A stretch of DNA of 64,000 nucleotides from Cristatella mucedo (Eukaryota; Bryozoa; Phylactolaemata; Cristatellidae). The notes under the pieces are model-generated. The model was given only the letters and a program-made list of their open reading frames with translations. It was not told where the DNA came from and made no database searches. The translations under genes and the position numbers were made by a program. Where the stretch lies: contig WPIO01000050.1 of NCBI GenBank assembly GCA_009760855.2, forward strand, positions 2,294,501 to 2,358,500, given 5' to 3'. Below are positions 21,300-30,314 of this stretch, piece by piece. Position 1 is the first letter of the stretch. The number at the start of each line of letters is the position of its first letter.

Positions 21300-22130
21300 A
21301 CTCCAAAAAGAAAAATGAAATTGTCTTCATTATTAGGAAGAACTATTTGAGTTAAGCATATAATTTCTACACACCTTGTTAAGAAAAGAGACAAGTAAAA
21401 CACGACATCTTTTATGAGAAAGATATTTTATCTCGAATAAATTTCCGGTTACCTACCCAGAACATTCACACACGTATAGTCACGAAAAGACAAACACGCG
21501 CACAAGCACGCGCATCGATTGACGAAAATGAATGAATGACCACAGTTTTGCATAAGTACATCGGAAAGCTCATGCAGACACACTCATAAGCAATGACATC
21601 GTACACTTAAGTATGTTGCTTATTCCTGTGCAGGTCTGACGACACAGTTGTGGTATCTGAAAGATGACCAACTTGGGCCCAGTCCCAGCCATCGCTAAAT
21701 GAGACAGCATAATGAGAAAACCTAAGCATAATTGTAAACTGACTCCTAAAAAGAAGGACCAGCTCGTTATGTCCGAACGACCGGCGCCTGCACGTCTAGT
21801 CTCTATACTTAAGTCAGGTCGCTATGAAGAGAAAGTGTGCTCGCATTGCTAGTGGATAGTGTAATGACGATTCGCGGGAACTCCACGGAATCCCAATAAA
21901 AGATAGGCCTAGCTACGCCTTTCAGAGACAGAGATAGGAGGTTCTGCAAAGCACGGCATGGCACGTCGCTGCACTGTAGCCACAGCGTGCCTCAGTTTCC
22001 CGAAAACCAAAGCATGAGCTAGTTCAGATATTCTTGCACAGTTTAGTATTAATTAACTAATGCGACTGAGTTTAGCTCCATCACAAAGCAAACTAAAACT
22101 GATGCTTTTGTAGTCCACGTTTTGACGAAC
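21300..22130. other. Non-coding sequence with no recognised feature
   Basis: The part to about 21590 aligns with copy B at 46080-46380. The rest has no counterpart there. No gene or repeat was recognised. Confidence 0.4.
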
Positions 22131-22131
22131 T

Positions 22132-22287
22132 CAGAGGCGTTCTGAAGAGGGCAAGGGGCGTATGTCCACGGGCTCTGGATCAGCGGCATGCAGACAGGGG
22201 CGCTAGGTGGCCCCAAAATGGCTGTCTCATTCTGAGTGCAGGCGTGTAGTTCTTACCCGGGCGCACAATATCCTAGGGACGCCCCTG
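22132..22287. mobile_element. Candidate non-autonomous DNA element (MITE)
   Basis: The ends CAGAGGCGTTCT and the complement of AGGGACGCCCCTG are imperfect inverted repeats, and CAGGGGCG-type termini recur internally. It lies in the copy-A-only block. No clean target duplication was seen. Confidence 0.4.
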
Positions 22288-22375
22288 GAAGAACCGCCGT
22301 CGTCAGAGCAATTTTAAGATGATCGAGTCCAATAATGAAATTCAAGCACGCTCCTCCACGAACTACTTATTAACT

Positions 22376-22517
22376 ATTTATTCATTTTGTTTGTTTTTCA
22401 AGCATTATTCACTTACTATTCTATTGCATATCACTTTGCAGCAAATGTAAAGCGCCTAGAAAGAGATTAAGTTCTCTGACGGCGCTTTATCAAGTGCAAT
22501 ATTATTATTATTATTAG
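22376..22517 (+). mobile_element. Short LINE-A 3' end
   Basis: Only about 140 bp survive: the tail, including ttgtttgtttttcaagca, the double hairpin and (ATT)n. It was 5' truncated on insertion and is in copy A only. Confidence 0.85.
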
Positions 22518-22619
22518 GCAGCAGCACCATGGAAACGCATACACCGATTCTCTATGCTATCATTATAAGTTTTCTTTCGCAGCATACCTTTTCGAAAAAA
22601 CTGATAATGCATGAAACAC

Positions 22620-23150
22620 ACTGAATAAGCCTTACACATGAATTCATATGAATGAATATTGCTACCCAGGTGTTTTGAATCGCGGCATTGAAAAATGAAT
22701 AGGCAAATCAAACCTGGGTGAATAAGTAGAGCATACTCTGCTTGATACTAGTCATCTCTCGCACTTCAAGAAAATTGAAAAACGAATTCATTCCAGGCGC
22801 CCATTCATAGCTAAACGAGAAGTTGTGCTTTACAAATTTATCATAATAGCATATCTTCGCACTGACGTAACTATCCAAGGCTTTAAAGAACAAAATGGGG
22901 TATTTGAGACGAATAAGTCACTTCGTGGCTAATGAATGACTACTATTGACAAATTTTCAGTCATACGCAGACGAAGGTACAGATTCAAATTATTTGACTG
23001 ACCGTGCAACTTTTGCTTGTCTGTTTGTTGATTTGTACTTGCTCGTCGTCTTTATTTAGCGTTGTAGATATTAAGTGCCATGTACGCAAATTATATACGT
23101 ATAGTATATATGTGTGTCACGTTTGTTAAATAGCCCATCCTAAGGCAGCA
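22620..23150. other. Duplicated non-coding block
   Basis: It matches 46390-46920 at roughly 90% by eye. Minus-strand frames at 22514-22893 are not kept in copy B. No function seen. Confidence 0.45.
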
Positions 23151-23154
23151 TAAT

Positions 23155-23325
23155 GTGTTATAGTATAAGCTGATTTAACAGCCTTATTTTTTATAGTGGC
23201 AGAAGAGCCTAAAGGTTACCACCACTTCTTCAAGTTGGCAATAAAGGATTGGTCACTAAAAGTTTTGAACTCACGACCATGGTCATGAAGAGCGAGCATC
23301 CTACTTCCTGGGCTCTCAGTTACAG
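23155..23325 (-). mobile_element. SINE-1, antisense (copy A)
   Basis: Reverse of the SINE-1 body: aagctgatttaacagcctta, gcagaagagcctaaaggt and a B-box complement near 23270. The copy B partner is at 46920-47095. Confidence 0.75.
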
Positions 23326-23691
23326 ACGGAGGTACATGGCCATGCATGTACGTACAGAATAACAAAATCGCATCGACACGTTGATATACTTTAAACACAT
23401 TAATGGATTTGCATAACTTTTTTGAAAAGCCATGTCATACTGGCTAAAAGTAAGTCAGTAAAACTCTTGTTTTGGATTTATAGTTTTATTATTCAAACAT
23501 TTAAAGCTCATAGAGCCTAATACCAAAAGGCTCAACCGTGCTGAATGCGATCGATTTTGTCGCAGACATCGTGCAGTTGGTTGGATCGTACGAGTGAGAC
23601 GGCTGTGAGAGGATGAGGCTCGATTACGTCATTCGAATGCTTCACATGCTTTCGGTGATCCTTTCGACGAGGCTGTAGCCGATCCAAAAAT

Positions 23692-23968
23692 TCACTAGTT
23701 TCTATAACGATAATACAAACAATACATTGATATAGCACCCTCAGAGAACTCAATGGCTTTGTAGGCACTTCCTATTTGCTTTCAAGTAAGCGTGATCGAT
23801 TGGTTAGTGATCGGATGCTCAATAAACAGCACACCGTTGCGTAAGTGGTAGCATCTCAATAATCAAGAAACATTACATGGTTAGGGGTGACATTAACAGG
23901 GTCAGCATAAATTATGGTTAGTGGCAGCATGCACAGTGTCAGCAAGAATAAGCACGTAAAGGAAGAAT
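23692..23968 (-). mobile_element. LINE-A 3' end, antisense (copy A)
   Basis: Tail complement (agcaccctcagagaactcaa), the ttaggggtgacatt motif and a cacagtgtcagca segment typical of the LINE-A 3' UTR. The partner at 47440-48100 is longer, so copy A has lost about 600 bp here. Confidence 0.75.
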
Positions 23969-24079
23969 CGCAGGGGCCAAAATGTCGTAGGTTCCAAGCC
24001 CGATGGTGACTTGACACGAACACACACATGCACACAAACACGAAAAATACAACAATTAATTGCCAACAAGTCCACTCAC

Positions 24080-24085
<6 letters not shown>

Positions 24086-24116
<31 letters not shown>

Positions 24117-24134
24117 ACTCTCTCTCTCTCTCTT
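24086..24134. repeat. (CT)n microsatellite (copy A)
   Basis: Two CT runs separated by gtcgcta. The same structure, slightly shorter, is at 48662-48708. Confidence 0.93.
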
Positions 24135-24436
24135 TGTGTTTTACACTCTCTAGCTCGGAGCAGCGACACATTTACGAGAATATGCAGCGAATTGTCATAG
24201 AGACAAAGACAAGGTCAAACTCTAAAATCTTTGAATCATAACTGCTTCCAGCTCAGGGCTTAGTAATGCAAGTCTTTTTCAAACGATAAGCGTGGTGCAT
24301 ATAAGAGCAATATATGGTAGGAAGCAAAAACACGATACGATGCGATCCCTATTTCTGGAATAATTGCTCTTGCTCGCCCCAATTGCTAATAAAAGCGGCC
24401 GGTTACTTACATCGCCTCGTCCGTGGAAACGGCCGC

Positions 24437-24664
24437 CTACGGCTGCCGCAGCCGGGGAAGGATGCGAAGGTCCAGCGGCTCAGCTGGACCAAGGTCTTCA
24501 CAGACTTCAACGGCGGCCGGCTGAGGGAGTGGCTGCAGAGGAGGTGCTTTCACTCCATCATCTCGAGCGGCGCCGCCACCACTGAAGACGGGCTCCGGTA
24601 CCAGTGGAACCGCACCGACACCGTTTTCTAAAAGTGGAGCCGCAAAATCGTTCGGGATGCTCAA
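24437..24664 (-). CDS. Gene X exon d (copy A), unknown function
   Basis: Unrecognised coding segment; the in-frame part is about 73 codons ending RILPRLRQP then TAG. It starts near IPNDFAAPLLENGVG and includes AEPLDLRILPRL, echoing EPLDLRVFPRP in exon c. Compared with 49009-49236, seven base differences fall in this frame: six synonymous and one Glu/Asp. The overlapping plus-strand frame shows replacement changes instead. The acceptor (TTTTTTGAG|C) does not match the phase of exon c, so an extra exon or a different junction is needed. Confidence 0.55.
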   Translation of the reverse strand: MSIPNDFAAPLLENGVGAVPLVPEPVFSGGGAARDDGVKAPPLQPLPQPAAVEVCEDLGPAEPLDLRILPRLRQP

Positions 24665-24908
24665 AAAATGACTACTGGCGGCGTCGGTAACCGCCGCGAG
24701 GCAACCAACCGGACCCAGTGATGGATGCCAGAAAACTTGAACGTCTGGCGTCTCGAGAAATTTGACCGCTTCAGCGTCAGCCGGTTAAGCAACTGGCGGC
24801 GGCGACTGTCCTTCAGCTGAGTCGTCATGAGCAGAAGCACAGGGCCAGAACACGAATCAGGCCGAAGTTGAGGCGGCGGACCCCCAGCATCGCTCGCCAA
24901 GCTCTTAC

Positions 24909-25101
24909 CTCTAGTGCCACCGGCTTCAATAAGCCCGGTAGACGGACGCGGGAAAACCCGAAGGTCTAGCGGCTCGATGACGTCCACAGGTTTAGCATCG
25001 GTGAGCACAATGACAGGGTCTAGGCCAGCTTGATCCCGAGCTGGCAGCAGCTCTGCAGCTTTCGCAGTCAGGTCGTTGTTGTCCTTAGTCTCCATATGCA
25101 A
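24909..25101 (-). CDS. Gene X exon c (copy A), unknown function
   Basis: Sixty-four codons plus one base, reading LHMETKDNNDLTAKAAELLP and on through EPLDLRVFPRP to GGTR. The acceptor is AATTAG and the donor GTAAGA. Five base differences from 49481-49673 are all synonymous (His, Gly, Val, Phe, Arg codons), while sequence just past the donor differs at about four positions in 16. This contrast is the main evidence that it is translated. The open frame continues past the donor to 24661, so reading through is an alternative. No family recognised. Confidence 0.62.
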
Positions 25102-25144
25102 CTAATTCCAGACGCTAAGCGTGAAGCCGCTCAACGAAAGGTAC

Positions 25145-25333
25145 TTGAATCTCTACAACAGTAATTAGCGAGGCTGACGACATTTGAATACCTCGGCGTA
25201 GGATAGTTCCTCTCGTTGCAATGCCGGAGGCACAGTGGTCGCCGAGCACATTTGATAGAACCAGATCACGGTTACCATGGAAGAATTGTTTCGCAAGCGC
25301 TAGCTCCTGTAAACTCTTAACTAGTATTTCTAA
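25145..25333 (-). CDS. Gene X exon b (copy A), unknown function
   Basis: Sixty-three codons in phase 0: LEILVKSLQELALAKQFFHG, then NRDLVLSNVLGDHC and so on to VVEIQ. The acceptor is TGTGCAG and the donor CAA|GTACCT. It would be separated from exon c by only 43 bp. Two differences from copy B are both replacements (Ser/Pro, Asp/His). An alternative donor (GAG|GTATTC) lies 39 bp upstream but gives the wrong phase for exon c. Confidence 0.5.
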
Positions 25334-25654
25334 CTGCACACATACTGCTTCAAGCTGCCCACACTTGCTAGAAGGATGAAACGTAAAAGTAGTTCCAACT
25401 CGACTAATTGGTCAGCTCCGATGCACCATAGATATACCGTGACTCAGCTGGCCCTGTCTCAGTTAAAGCGATGTCCTCGCTTCCTGAAAGCTTGATTTAT
25501 ATACTTCCAAACTGCAAGAGTACAAGTTTCGTGACGAGAACTACCAAGATGTAAAGCAGTCGCCGGAGGGTTTCACAGGAAACACTGCTGCACGATCCAA
25601 AGTGAGGGTCAAAGCCTTGCAGTGCCTAGTGCCTACTACAAGCCGGCTGCTCAT

Positions 25655-27077
25655 AATAATAATAATAATAATATTGCACTTGATAAAGCGCCCTCAGAGA
25701 ACTTAATCTCTTTCTAGGCGCTTTACATTTGCTGCAAAGTGATACGCAATAGAATAGTAAGTAAAATCATGCTTGAAAAACAAACAAAATGAATAACATG
25801 GTTAGGGGTTACATGCACTGGGTCAGCATGCAAATGTGGTTAGTGGCAGCATGAACAGTGTCAGCACGCATAAGCACATCGAGGACGAATCACAAGGACC
25901 CACTAAATGCTGTCCTAAATAGGTATGTTTTTAAGTTTCTTTTAAATGTGGTCAGGTCAGGGGATGTTCTGATGCAGGTCGGGAGGGAGTTCCAGGCTGT
26001 GGGAGCATACGAGCTAAATGCACGGTCTCCAAAGGATTTAAGGTTTGTACGAGGTATTTCTAGACTGTTGGATTCCGAAAAGCGAGTGGTACGATGCTTT
26101 GCCTGATGGGGTAGTATCTCTGAAAGATAGGCTGGAGCCATAGAATGAAGAGACCTAAAAGTGAGCGACAAAACCTTGAAGTCAATCCGTTGCTTGACTG
26201 GTAACCAGTGCAGGTCGGCGAGAAGTGGAGTAATGTGGCAACTGCGACGCTCACGGCAGACAAGCCTAGCTGCAGAGTTTTGCACCAGCTGCAATCGCCT
26301 GATCGCACATGCTGGTAGGCCAGTAAGCAGTGAGTTGCAGAAGTCGAGACGAGATGTCACGAATGCATGGACCAACTTGGACGTGGTATCCTTATCTAAA
26401 CAAGCCCTAATTTTAGCAATGTTATGAAGCTGAAAATAGGCTGATTTGACTGTGGAGCTGATGTGGTCGTCTAACGAGAGGTCGCTTTGGAATATGACAC
26501 CTAGATTTCGAGCTGATGCAACTGGAGATATGCTGGCAGAGCCAATTTTGAAAGTCAGCCTTTCCAATTTCTGAATAACACTAGGCTTGCCCATAACTAG
26601 TAAGTTAGTTTTATCATCGTTTAGTTTTAGAAAATTTGCTGCCATCCATGATCGGATGTCATCAATGCATGCAGCAAGTGAGTTGAGAGAATTTGAGGTG
26701 CTCGAAGGCTGGGAGGGATCAAAGCAAAGGTACAACTGAGTGTCATCCGCATAGAAGTGAAAGCCTAGATTGTGCTTGGCAATCACATCAGCGAGAGGGA
26801 GAGTATAGACGGTGAAAAGGACCGGACCTAGCACAGAGCCCTGAGGTACTCCATATTTTAGAGGTACTTCAGATGATCTTTGTCCATTCACATCAACACT
26901 CTGGAGTCTCCCACTGAGATAGGACCTGAACCACTGCAGAGCAGTGCCAGTGATGCCCAGGCGAGATGAGAGGCGCTCTAGAAGTACTTTGTGATCGATG
27001 GTATCAAAAGCTGCCGAAAGATCGAGCAAAACAAGAAGAGACACTCTACCCATGTCTGCATTCCTAAGTAGGTCGTA
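25655..27077 (-). mobile_element. Young LINE-A insertion in a gene X intron
   Basis: 5'-truncated LINE-A, 1,423 bp, in sense with gene X. The reading frame is uninterrupted from the 5' junction to 25890, with RT motifs LDLSAAFDTIDH, GVPQGSVLGPVLF and FHFYADDTQLYL, thumb and C-terminal region, then the hairpin tail and (ATT)n. Copy B has the empty site (gctgctcatgactaac). Only AT is duplicated at the ends. The element lacks the endonuclease and the N-terminal RT, so it cannot be autonomous. Its frame continues into exon a sequence at the 5' side, giving 453 open codons. Confidence 0.95.
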
Positions 27078-27113
27078 ATGACTAACACAGCTCAGCAGTT
27101 CACATCGTCTTAC

Positions 27114-27285
27114 CCGTTCCTGAAGAAAGACAGGTGCAGTGCTGAGAAATAGGTGCGGCAAAGGATCGACGTACAATTCCAGATTCCGGAGTTTGCTTAG
27201 TGCCCTTGTTTTTTGATCAGAGCTGTCGCTCAGGGATCGCCAACCGGGCACAGCTACATCAGTGGAATTTACGATCGCAGGAGCA
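27114..27285 (-). CDS. Gene X exon a (copy A), unknown function
   Basis: Open frame ending LSTAPVFLQER with donor GTAAGA. It includes PGWRSLSDSSDQKTRALSKL and RNLELYVDPLPHLF. It joins exon b in phase 0. Two differences from copy B are both synonymous (Val, Gly). The 5' boundary is approximate (acceptor candidate ACAG near 27286). The intron to exon b is 1,780 bp because of a LINE-A; it is 355 bp in copy B. Confidence 0.52.
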
Positions 27286-27299
27286 CTGTCTTACGTCTA

Positions 27300-28200
27300 A
27301 GGAAGCGGCCCGATTATGCACACCTCGCCCAATAGCGGGATTGGCGCCTTTTCGTGTAACTGCTGCCCGACTGCCCGCTCGAAGACAGCAGTGCAGCCCT
27401 ACACTGCCCGCCCCTGCTGCAAAGCTGTCCACCCTACACCCCAGCGATGGCTAGCACCGCTATGCGGCCGAAATAGGCGATCCTACCTTGAGCTGTGCTT
27501 CGCTGACTGACGATGCAGTGGCCACGCTGTAGCTATTCAAGCCGGAAAAGAATCAGCCAGCGCCGACACCAGTACTCATAAACCAGGCTCTCATTAACCG
27601 CTCAGTCGTCCGACGGCGCCCAGCCAGAAACCGCTAGCACGTCACCGTCGGCAGCCTGGCGCGCCGCTTGCCCAGTCGCTCGGCGGGAAGCGACGCGCCG
27701 GGCGCTCGCGACATGGCGGGCGGCACGGCGGACCGGGCAGAAATAGCCCAGCTATTATGTGCACTCAGCTGTCTCAGCCGTGCTCAGCCCTCTGGACTCA
27801 GCTATTCTTTGCTTGACTAGTCACGGACCGTCGGACGCAAATTATAGTTCCCGAACTGAGACAATGAGACTCGAGCCGGCCTTGCTACTGCAAACAGGCA
27901 GCGCCGGGCGCTGAGATTAGAGAGACGATAGGCTTGCAGCTCCCCCTACCGCCACAAGATAACGACTCCCATCAGTCAGCTCGAAAATATAGCATTCATG
28001 CAGTTACTATTGACTGAGGAACTAGTGCAGCTGTACCAGCTCGCTAGCCACCGGCGGCTGCTAGCCTCAAAGGCCCGTGTGCCACGGCCACTACCTTGCA
28101 GTCGTGCAGCACAGTCTCACTCTTGTAAATGGCACCGATTGCATGCTAGAGTCGAACTTGAGGTCAGCTCCTTGCCCTCAGACAGTAGACTACCTTAAGG
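27300..28200. promoter_or_regulatory. GC/CpG-rich region, possible gene X 5' region (copy A)
   Basis: CpG-dense around 27600-27920 (e.g. gacgcgccgggcgctcgcga) with a YY1-like acatggcgggcgg. It lies upstream of gene X exon a on the minus strand and is almost identical in copy B (50440-51240). No start site can be fixed. A short plus-strand frame (MAGGTADRAEIAQLL) starts at about 27713. Confidence 0.35.
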
Positions 28201-28659
28201 GTCTAATCGCGGAGGCCATGCCCTTGACCGACTGCTTGCATTTGGCCATGAACCTAGGCAGCACTAAGCCCGCGGGGTCAGATCTCCCTACCCAAGACAG
28301 CCTATCATAGGAAAGCTTCAGAGACAAGGCTGCTCAATGGTCCAAAATGCACCTCCTCAAATCGGTCCTAGGAGACTAGGACAAGTTTTTCCATTTCTTC
28401 CATTCCTATGCTTACAGGAGCTTTTGCTAGCATTGCAGAAGGATTAATAATGACATGAATGATTGAGGCTCAGCGAAAAGGTAATTGCATTGAGTGAAGA
28501 ATGCACATCTTTTAGCAGTTCATGTGGTCTTTTTGTCCAGCACATCAGGCTGCAGAATGGCAAGTTGCAACAGCTCCTGCTTGTGGAGGTAAGAACGAGT
28601 TCTTAAGGAGCCCCATTCAGAGGTGTGGGCCCTCTGCTATTCGACCTTTAGAGGATAAA

Positions 28660-29242
28660 TACTCTCAGGTCAACTGAGCATCACGGGCACTGCTATGCAA
28701 TGGTTCAAGTCCTATCTTAGTGGGAGACTCTAGAGTTTTGATGTGAATGGACATAAGTCATCCGTGGGATGATTGAAATATAGGGTATCTCAAGGGTCCG
28801 CGCTAGGGGTGATTTTTTATGGTTTACACTCTCCCTCTTGCCAATGTGATTGCCAAGCACAATCTAGGCTTTCGATTCTATGCGGATGACAATAATTTGT
28901 ACCTTTGCTTTGATTCCTCCTAGCCTTCATGCATCTCGAATTGTTTCAACTCCCTTGCTGAATGCATTGATGTCATCTGCACATGGATTGCAGCAAAATT
29001 CTTAAATTAAATTCTGATGAAAAGTAACTTACTAGTTATGGGCTAGCCAAGGGTGGTTCAGTAATTGGAAAGGCTAACGTCCAAAATGGGCTCTGCCATC
29101 ATGTGTCTTGTTGAATCTTCACACAATCTAGGTGTTATATTCCAAATTAACCTTTCGTTAGACGACTGCACCAGCCCCGAAATAAAGTCTGACTACTTTT
29201 AGCTATATAACGTTGCTAAAATTCGGGCTTGTTTAGATATTC
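28660..29242 (+). mobile_element. Old LINE-A copy (copy A), cut by LINE-B
   Basis: Recognisable DNA (gtgggagactctagagttttg, ttgccaagcacaatctaggc) with many stops. It ends abruptly at tagatat where LINE-B starts. In copy B the same element continues to 53160. Confidence 0.8.
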
Positions 29243-30314
29243 CTGCCCGTGCTAGAGAGCGGTTTAGGGCGAATCCTAGCGTGGTGCGGACCATTACCTG
29301 ATTTCTCAGAGATACCTTCGGGTATTCCTCTTTTATCTTCGCTGTGACTATTTTTAAAAGCTGTCCTCGGATATGCTACACAAAATAGGACCTTCTTAGG
29401 ATAAGGTGTGATGTCGCCATTAGTCGGTACCTACCGGCGGGATTTCTTCGGCGGGTCAGTGAGAACCTTCCTGCATCCTGCGTTCGCGCTATCAACAGCT
29501 CGGCTATCAAACCTATGACTCGTAAGCTTAAAGCACTGAATAGTACTCGTTACGGTAGTAGCTCACCTGCCGTGGCCAAGCACATTGTGAAACGTCGACC
29601 GGCGGCGTTTACTAAGGTCCAATCCAAATTCGAAGGGCCCCCGTCCGCCGGGCCGGATAAACGCTAAATTGTTTGACAGCCTCTTAAATTCCGCTTACTA
29701 AATGTCCGCTCGCTAAAAAACAAGGGGTTGCTTATCGGCGATTAGGTGGTTCAGGAGAAGCTAGATGCATCTTTGCGTACCGAAACTTGGATGACACCTT
29801 GTTCCAATAGCAGTATGTCTGAGACCACTCCACCTGGTTCTCATTCTATCAGTCCGTGAGTTCTGACAAGGTTGGTGGCGGGGTTGCATGTGCTGTTCGC
29901 GAATCGTTTGGCTATTAAATGTGCAGTTTCTCACATGGGCCATCGTTTGAATCTGTTGCAATCAGGTCTTCATCAAAGACTATCCCTCTCACTGCTGTGA
30001 TATACCGGCCTCCTTCTTGCTGACTAAACTTATTTATGGAGGAGTTTTTAGAGTTCATCGCTGAAATATTTGTGTTTGACAGGCCGTTACTGATTGTAAG
30101 GGACTTCCATATTCACGATAAAAACCGAATCAACAGCCAGGTCAGCTCATTTCTTGACTGCTTGGAGAATTTTGGTTTGGTCCAACACGTCAATCATAGC
30201 ACCCACGTCGATGGCCATATTCTAGATCTCGTAATCACTAAAGATGTCCTCCCCACGGACCTTGTGGTGTGCCCACTGACCCTCTCAGATCATTGTTTGG
30301 TCTTGTTTACTGCT
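29243..30314 (+). mobile_element. LINE-B 5' half (element B-outer)
   Basis: 5' region and endonuclease domain. RLLNVRSLKNKGLLI is visible at about 29692, and the frame at 30036-30389 reads MEEFLEFIAEIFVFDRPLLI, HVDGHILDLVITKD and LSDHC, the endonuclease-like SDH end. Its other half is at 33911-36176; the two are parted by an antisense LINE-B. Stops in the 5' part make it inactive. Confidence 0.88.

Larger units (their letters stand above)
18150..21300 (-). mobile_element. LINE-B copy, decayed (duplication copy A)
   Basis: CR1/L2-like LINE distinct from LINE-A. The 3' end is at about 18150 with a TACAT-type tail. RT remnants lie at 19441-19638 (PQGSVLGSLLISIYTQPLGK), the endonuclease-RT linker at 20277-20675 (RRVKRRLERQLKKLGSRADL), and endonuclease remnants at 20912-21106 (ARDFNIHADNPSN). 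Many stops and frameshifts are present. It is interrupted by a SINE-2 (18204-18352) and a second LINE-B end (about 18848-19112). Confidence 0.85.

Noticed and set aside
24364-24585. Plus-strand frame opposite gene X exon d
   Set aside because: Differences between copies are replacements in this frame but silent in the minus frame.
24655-24668. Programmed -1 frameshift joining gene X exons c and d at the T run
   Set aside because: The T run (ATTTTTTG) is in copy A only; copy B has ATTCTGTG, so a conserved slippery site is absent.
24000-28200. LTR retrotransposon as the explanation for the near-identical core
   Set aside because: No terminal direct repeats, primer-binding site, or gag/pol/integrase frames were seen.
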